This document shows, piece after piece, positions 5,650-9,882 of a stretch of 9,882 nt of DNA. The position numbers and the translations under genes are program-made. Every line of letters begins with the position of its first letter. Within the stretch, counting starts at the first letter, position 1. Source of the stretch: JAAYLC01 sp964636665 (GTDB lineage Bacteria; Bacteroidota; Bacteroidia; Flavobacteriales; Flavobacteriaceae); contig CAZWVT010000062.1 of NCBI GenBank assembly GCA_964636665.1, positions 1-9,882 on the forward strand, read 5' to 3'. The notes beneath the pieces were generated by a model, which did not search any database, was not told the origin of the DNA, and saw only the letters and a list, made by a program, of their open reading frames with translations.

Positions 5650-7167
5650 TTAAAATTCAAATCCGAAGCTTAAAATAAAGTTGTTCCAAGTAGATTTTAA
5701 AGAAACAGGGTCTGAATTGTCGGAAGGGAATAATTGAAAATTGTTTTTTTGTTGCGCATGAGCATAAGCAAAATCTATTGTAAATGAATTTAAACTCAAG
5801 CCTGTACCTAATGAAAATCCGTAGCGGTCATCCATAATTGCTTTGTCTTTGTACGGACTTTCTTCAAATAACAATCCGCCTCTGAAACTCAGTATATTCC
5901 ATCGGTATTCCCCGCCTAATTTAAAAGTAGAAGAAATTGATAAAGCACTATTAATTGTCTCGTTTACTTGGTCAAAATAATTGGTGTCGGTAGTGTATTT
6001 TAGACTTCCAAAATCAGTAAGTGAATAATCGAGACTAATCAATCCGGACTGATTAAATACATAAGCGATACCGGCACCGATTTTTCCCGGCGTTCGAAGT
6101 CTGTAATCTTCATAGACATTTACCACGTTTGGATTGACAACTGCATTGATTCGTCTGTCATCTTCTATACGAACACTCTCCAGCGATTGTGATGTTTCTT
6201 CAGAAATAAGATACCAAACAGGCGTGTCGTAATTTAAGGCGATTCGCAAGTTGTTATAACGTGCAATACCTCCAAATTGAAAGGAAACCCCGTTCCCGAT
6301 TACATGGAGATAATCTTGATAACCAATTGCCCGAATAAAAGAATCCGGATGGCTGTTGTTTTCAAGAAGCATTCTATTTTGTCTGAAATCGATGGTATGC
6401 GTATTTACGTTCATTCCGACATAATAGTTGTCTCCCAATTGCGCCGAAAGATTAATGGTGAATTTTGATTGTCCACCACTACTCATGTCTAAATATTCAT
6501 GCTGAAATGCATTTCCGGAAACATTGGAATTGTATAATGTGTTTCCGGAATCATTGGAATCGACCGGATCAAACAAATATGCCTGATATCCCAAAAAAGC
6601 ATTTTGTGCACCGCTGCCGTAATTTTGTCCCAAATAACGATATAGACTGCTAATAGACTCGCCGGCTTGCAATTCCAAAAGATCCAAAGGTAATCCCTGT
6701 GCTTGATTTAGAAAATAATCTGCAATGCTGTTTCTTCCCGTTCCGTTTACATAAGTTTCTCGGTCATAATCTTGAGTGCTGCTAAAAAGCGCGCCGATAC
6801 TTAATTTTTTAAAGAAAGATTCTTGGTTTTCATTGTGTAAAACGAAAACACCTCCGGCTTGATTAAATTCAAAAGTGTTTAACGAATTTTCTGAAATAGT
6901 GCCGTAATAATCTGTGCTTCGTTTGGAATTGTTTAGTGCTAATGAAAAGTTGGCATAAGAATTCAAGAAAACTGCTCCACCCGCCGGATTCGATTCTATA
7001 GCCGATAAATTTCCTCCCAATGCATTCATTGCTCCACCCATCCCCGCATATCGGGCATCACCTATATTATGGTTTAATGAATATCGCAATGCATCAGTGA
7101 TGTCTTGAGAATTTGCAGTGTTTATAAATAAAAAACACACGAATATGAGGGATAAAAGTTTTTTCAT
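5650..7167 (-). CDS. OmpP1/FadL-family outer-membrane protein (505 aa)
   Basis: Members of this family are 14-stranded outer-membrane barrels that admit hydrophobic compounds such as long-chain fatty acids; the substrate here is not known. The start at 7167 begins directly with a signal peptide, MKKLLSLIFVCFLFINTANS, with cleavage near residue 20. The family hallmark follows at residues 38-63: DARYAGMGGAMNALGG, then LSAIESNPAG. The rest alternates strand-like segments with polar loops and ends in an aromatic strand, FILSFGFEF, as expected for BAM-dependent barrels. An ATG at 7224 is in frame but would put 19 residues before the signal peptide and lies inside the hairpin at 7195-7234. The gene follows the lipoprotein gene by 79 bp and is followed by a 154-bp gap before the folE -7 region. 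Confidence 0.9.
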   Translation of the reverse strand: MKKLLSLIFVCFLFINTANSQDITDALRYSLNHNIGDARYAGMGGAMNALGGNLSAIESNPAGGAVFLNSYANFSLALNNSKRSTDYYGTISENSLNTFEFNQAGGVFVLHNENQESFFKKLSIGALFSSTQDYDRETYVNGTGRNSIADYFLNQAQGLPLDLLELQAGESISSLYRYLGQNYGSGAQNAFLGYQAYLFDPVDSNDSGNTLYNSNVSGNAFQHEYLDMSSGGQSKFTINLSAQLGDNYYVGMNVNTHTIDFRQNRMLLENNSHPDSFIRAIGYQDYLHVIGNGVSFQFGGIARYNNLRIALNYDTPVWYLISEETSQSLESVRIEDDRRINAVVNPNVVNVYEDYRLRTPGKIGAGIAYVFNQSGLISLDYSLTDFGSLKYTTDTNYFDQVNETINSALSISSTFKLGGEYRWNILSFRGGLLFEESPYKDKAIMDDRYGFSLGTGLSLNSFTIDFAYAHAQQKNNFQLFPSDNSDPVSLKSTWNNFILSFGFEF

Positions 7168-7194
7168 AGCAATTGAATAAGCTTTTAAATTAAA

Positions 7195-7234
7195 AATGTC
7201 ATAATCGGAGATTTTATATTCCAATTATGACATT
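7195..7234 (-). terminator. Hairpin with T-run between lipoprotein and fadL-like genes
   Basis: On the minus strand a 14-bp stem (outer part AATGTCATAAT / ATTATGACATT) closes a 12-nt loop and is followed by TTTTTAATTT. It starts 12 nt after the lipoprotein stop codon. One pair is T-G on the minus strand, which tolerates pairing in RNA; the plus-strand RNA would have an A-C mismatch instead. Only 27 nt separate it from the fadL-like ATG, leaving no room for a promoter. It may be a partial terminator or attenuator, or a stabilising 3' end after processing. Confidence 0.6.
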
Positions 7235-7246
7235 ATAGAATGATAA

Positions 7247-8356
7247 TTAACCGCGACCTCTTCCGCCGGAACTGCTTCGGGTTCCGCTACTGTTTGAACG
7301 GATGCTTCCTCCGGGACTTGAACTACGGATGGAAGGGCTAGAGCTTCTGATATTTTGATTCGTTCTTGATGGCGAAGTATTAATAGTTCTATTTCGAGAA
7401 TTCGGAGTGGTTCGAATGTTATTGTTAGAACGTGTATTATTGCTTCTTATATTTGAATTCGTACGCTGATTGCGAACTCTCGTACCTTGATTGGAACGAA
7501 CATTCGTGTTTTGTCTTTGCGGCTGAACTCTCGTATTATTTCTAGAAGAATTATTTCTTATCGTAGTATTGCTCCTCCCTGTATTTACGCTATTGGCTCT
7601 TACATTGTTCTGATTGATTCGACGTTCATTTTCGTATCGACTGTAAGAACTTGAGCTTCTTGCATTGACGTCATTGGTTCTGCCTCTTGCTGCGGGTCTG
7701 GAATAATCAGTGTTTCGTCTTCCTCTATTATATGATACGTTAGAATGATTCGGGTTGTAGTAAGTATTTCCATAATATGGATACCCGTAGTAATAAGGAT
7801 TTCCGTAATAATATGGATATCCGTAGTGTCCATAATAGGAGTGACCCCAGCCCCAGCCAAAACTAATTCCCCAATATGATCTGGGGCCATAATATCCATA
7901 AGGATATCCCCAAGCCCAATAATGAGAATAGTAAGGATTGTAAAACCCGTAGTGATATCCGTGATTTCCGTAGTTATAAATATTTACGGAAATGTCTGAT
8001 TGATTCTCTCCCCAAGGACCATAATTGTCTTGAGTGTTGTTTTCAATAATAATATTTCCGTGTTCATCCAATCGCTCCGTAGTTGCGTATGCTTCAATAT
8101 CTGTAAAAATTACATCTTCTTCAGCTTGAGCTTCTCCATAAATAGTGGATTTGGCTTGAAAATACTGTTTGTAATAATTGGATTTATCGGCATTGTTTTC
8201 TGTAGCAATCTCTCCATTCTGAGTCTGATATGGACGTTCGTAAATTCCGTCTTGATTCTGAGCTGCTTGATTCTGAGTGCCACAAGAAACCAATGTCAAG
8301 GCTCCTGCCATAAGCAGAATAAGTTTTACTTTTATATGGTGTTTTAAAGTTAACAT
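7247..8356 (-). CDS. Lipoprotein with Tyr/Gly-rich and Arg/Ser/Asn-rich low-complexity regions (369 aa)
   Basis: Function not recognised. The N-terminus is a lipoprotein signal with lipobox LVSC (Cys25). The residues after Cys25 (GTQNQAAQ) lack the acidic export signal used for surface lipoproteins in Flavobacteriia, so a periplasm-facing location is more likely. Residues 26-125 are a normal mixed-composition region. Residues 126-201 are dominated by Tyr, Gly, Trp, Pro and His in repeats such as GYPYYYGNPYYYGYPYYG. Residues 211-369 are disordered and rich in Arg, Ser and Asn, and from residue 245 to the end there is no Asp, Glu or Lys. The strongly basic tail ends in GGRGRG. It diverges from proS, with a hairpin just after its stop, and may share a transcript with the downstream fadL-like gene. 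A role in envelope structure or polyanion binding is only a guess. Confidence 0.85.
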   Translation of the reverse strand: MLTLKHHIKVKLILLMAGALTLVSCGTQNQAAQNQDGIYERPYQTQNGEIATENNADKSNYYKQYFQAKSTIYGEAQAEEDVIFTDIEAYATTERLDEHGNIIIENNTQDNYGPWGENQSDISVNIYNYGNHGYHYGFYNPYYSHYWAWGYPYGYYGPRSYWGISFGWGWGHSYYGHYGYPYYYGNPYYYGYPYYGNTYYNPNHSNVSYNRGRRNTDYSRPAARGRTNDVNARSSSSYSRYENERRINQNNVRANSVNTGRSNTTIRNNSSRNNTRVQPQRQNTNVRSNQGTRVRNQRTNSNIRSNNTRSNNNIRTTPNSRNRTINTSPSRTNQNIRSSSPSIRSSSPGGSIRSNSSGTRSSSGGRGRG

Positions 8357-8373
8357 TTCTCGTGGTTTTTAAA

Positions 8374-8404
8374 TTGTTTGAGTTTATAAAAATAAGTAGT
8401 TTTG
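8374..8404 (+). promoter_or_regulatory. proS promoter (TTG-N20-TAGTTTTG)
   Basis: The -7 element TAGTTTTG (8397-8404) is a perfect TAnnTTTG match. A TTG at 8374-8376 lies 20 bp upstream, with an overlapping TTTG at 8377-8380. Spacing is in the usual range. The predicted start of transcription near 8410 gives a leader of about 45 to 50 nt before the ATG at 8458. This is the only site in the window where both promoter elements are clear. Confidence 0.75.
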
Positions 8405-8457
8405 CTGACATCTACTAATTCTTTAACAAGGTTGCAACATTTGTGCCAATTGAAACT

Positions 8458-9882
8458 ATGGCGAAAAAATTAACTACAAGAAACGAGGATTATTCCAAAT
8501 GGTATAATGAACTCGTAATCAGGGCAGATTTAGCTGAAAATTCTGGAATTCGCGGATTGATGGTCATCAAACCATACGGTTATGCTATATGGGAAAGAAT
8601 GCAAGCCGAACTCGATCGAATGTTTAAAGAAACAGGACATCAGAACGCCTATTTCCCAATTTTCATTCCAAAATCTTATTTTAGTAAGGAGGCGAGTCAC
8701 GTTTCCGGTTTTGCCAAAGAATGTGCTGTGGTTACCCATTACCGTCTGAAATCGGATGATGACGGAAGCATTGTCGTTGATCCGGCTGCAAAACTGGAAG
8801 AAGAGCTTATTGTTCGACCAACTTCGGAAACCGTGATTTGGGACACTTACAGAAAGTGGATTCAATCTTATCGGGATTTACCTATTTTAATCAACCAATG
8901 GGCCAATGTTGTACGATGGGAGATGAGAACGCGATTGTTTCTCAGAACCTCCGAATTTTTATGGCAAGAAGGTCATACGGCACACGCAACTAAAGAAGAG
9001 GCGATTAAAGAAGCCGAACTCATGCTAAATGTGTATGCCGATTTTGCACAAAATTTTATGGCCGTTCCGGTGATTAAAGGCGTTAAGACAGAAAGCGAGC
9101 GTTTTGCCGGTGCAGTTGAGACTTATTGTATTGAAGCACTTATGCAAGACGGGAAAGCACTCCAAGCAGGAACTTCTCATTTTTTAGGACAAAATTTCGC
9201 CAAAGCTTTTGATGTGAAATTCGCCGATAAAGAAGGAGTGTTGGAATATGTTTGGGCGACTTCTTGGGGGGTTTCTACACGATTGATAGGCGCATTGATT
9301 ATGACTCACAGCGATGACAATGGATTGGTTTTGCCACCGACTCTGGCACCTGATCAAGTAGTTGTCATACCTATTTACAGAACCGATGAAGAGCGAAATG
9401 CCATTGGCGAAGTAGCCGATAAAATGATAAAACAGTTGCGCGCCGAAGGAATTAGAGTAAAATACGATGAAAGAGACACGCATAAACCCGGTTGGAAATT
9501 CAATGAATATGAATTGAAAGGAGTTCCGGTAAGAATCGCCATCGGTCCAAAAGATTTGGAAAAAGGAACGGTGGAAATAGCAAGAAGAGATACCCTGCAA
9601 AAACAATTCATCAATCAGAATGAGACGGTGTCGGTTGTCACTAAATTGCTGGATGAAATCCAAGAAAATATATTTAAGAAAGCTAAAGATTACAGGGATT
9701 CCCATATTACCGAAGTGGATACTTATGAAGAGTTTAAAGAAGTTTTGGAAACTAAAGGTGGTTTTGTTTCTGCACATTGGGACGGAACGACAGCAACCGA
9801 AGAATTAATCCAAAACGAAACCAAAGCAACCATTCGTTGCATCCCATTGGATGGAAATCAAGAAAAAGGGAAGTGTATTGTT
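8458..9882 (+). CDS. proS: Prolyl-tRNA synthetase, type 3 (3' end outside window)
   Basis: This class II enzyme charges tRNA-Pro with proline. The first 475 residues are present and the frame is open at the right edge; family members have about 490 residues, so only the last few are missing. Motif 1 lies around GIRGLMVIKPYGYAIWERM. The proline/ATP site includes RPTSET (120-125) and motif 2 NQWANVVRWEMRTRLFLRTSE (N146 to E166, R153 and R163) leading to FLWQEGHTAH. GTSHFLGQNFAK (238-249) and motif 3 WGVSTRLIGALIMTH (270-284) follow. The anticodon-binding domain starts near residue 297 (APDQVVVIPIYR), and the C-terminal zinc/cap domain begins in the remaining part (CIPLDGNQEKGKC). There is no bacterial editing insertion between motifs 2 and 3, so it is the short archaeal/eukaryal-like form usual in Bacteroidota. 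It diverges from the lipoprotein gene and has its own promoter. Confidence 0.98.
   Translation, partial: MAKKLTTRNEDYSKWYNELVIRADLAENSGIRGLMVIKPYGYAIWERMQAELDRMFKETGHQNAYFPIFIPKSYFSKEASHVSGFAKECAVVTHYRLKSDDDGSIVVDPAAKLEEELIVRPTSETVIWDTYRKWIQSYRDLPILINQWANVVRWEMRTRLFLRTSEFLWQEGHTAHATKEEAIKEAELMLNVYADFAQNFMAVPVIKGVKTESERFAGAVETYCIEALMQDGKALQAGTSHFLGQNFAKAFDVKFADKEGVLEYVWATSWGVSTRLIGALIMTHSDDNGLVLPPTLAPDQVVVIPIYRTDEERNAIGEVADKMIKQLRAEGIRVKYDERDTHKPGWKFNEYELKGVPVRIAIGPKDLEKGTVEIARRDTLQKQFINQNETVSVVTKLLDEIQENIFKKAKDYRDSHITEVDTYEEFKEVLETKGGFVSAHWDGTTATEELIQNETKATIRCIPLDGNQEKGKCIV

Noticed and set aside
7600..7899. Minus-strand 99-codon frame rich in Ile, Met and Thr
   Set aside because: Out-of-frame shadow of the Tyr/Gly-rich repeats of the lipoprotein gene.
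7741..7980. DNA tandem repeat as a separate element
   Set aside because: The repetition follows the Gly-Tyr-Pro-Tyr codons of the lipoprotein and is fully explained by its coding sequence.
8530..8865. Minus-strand 111-codon frame
   Set aside because: Antisense to the catalytic domain of proS.
9184..9777. Minus-strand 197-codon frame
   Set aside because: Antisense to proS, whose motif 3 and anticodon-binding domain are clear in this interval.

Overview
The window looks like chromosomal DNA of a Bacteroidota species, most likely a member of the Flavobacteriales. It is AT-rich. Gene starts lack clear Shine-Dalgarno sequences, and several upstream regions carry the TAnnTTTG -7 element typical of this phylum. 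The products fit too: a short type-3 prolyl-tRNA synthetase, an OmpP1/FadL-type barrel, and a FolE ending in the flavobacterial-style tail LDTNFH. No rRNA, tRNA, CRISPR array or intact mobile element was seen.

Layout. Positions 1-896 hold no intact gene. They contain a possible broken small gene on the minus strand (76-267) and a degenerate 22-bp tandem repeat (532-680). From 897 to 8356 eight genes lie on the minus strand. In order of transcription (right to left) they are: an aromatic- and Arg/Ser/Asn-rich lipoprotein, an OmpP1/FadL-family outer-membrane protein, folE (GTP cyclohydrolase I), cysS (cysteinyl-tRNA synthetase), yidD, lgt (prolipoprotein diacylglyceryl transferase), a DUF192 lipoprotein, and a small outer-membrane barrel ending at a strong intrinsic terminator (847-872). 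At 8458 proS starts on the plus strand, diverging from the lipoprotein gene, and runs off the right edge.

How the genes fit together. The folE-cysS-yidD-lgt-DUF192 block is tightly packed (gaps of 9 to 47 bp) and probably forms one transcription unit driven by a TATCTTTG promoter just upstream of folE. That promoter also shows that folE must start later than its first in-frame ATG. Envelope biogenesis is a recurring theme: YidD aids membrane protein insertion, Lgt lipidates lipoproteins, the next gene encodes a predicted Lgt substrate, and two barrels and another lipoprotein lie nearby. Two aminoacyl-tRNA synthetases and a pterin/folate enzyme are the housekeeping component.

The most interesting non-coding signals are the 22-bp repeat array, a 19-bp palindrome at the folE -33 position whose half-sites match those of PerR boxes but with a different spacer, and a strand-specific hairpin between the lipoprotein and fadL-like genes. 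I found no convincing new multi-gene system; most of the window is ordinary core genome.
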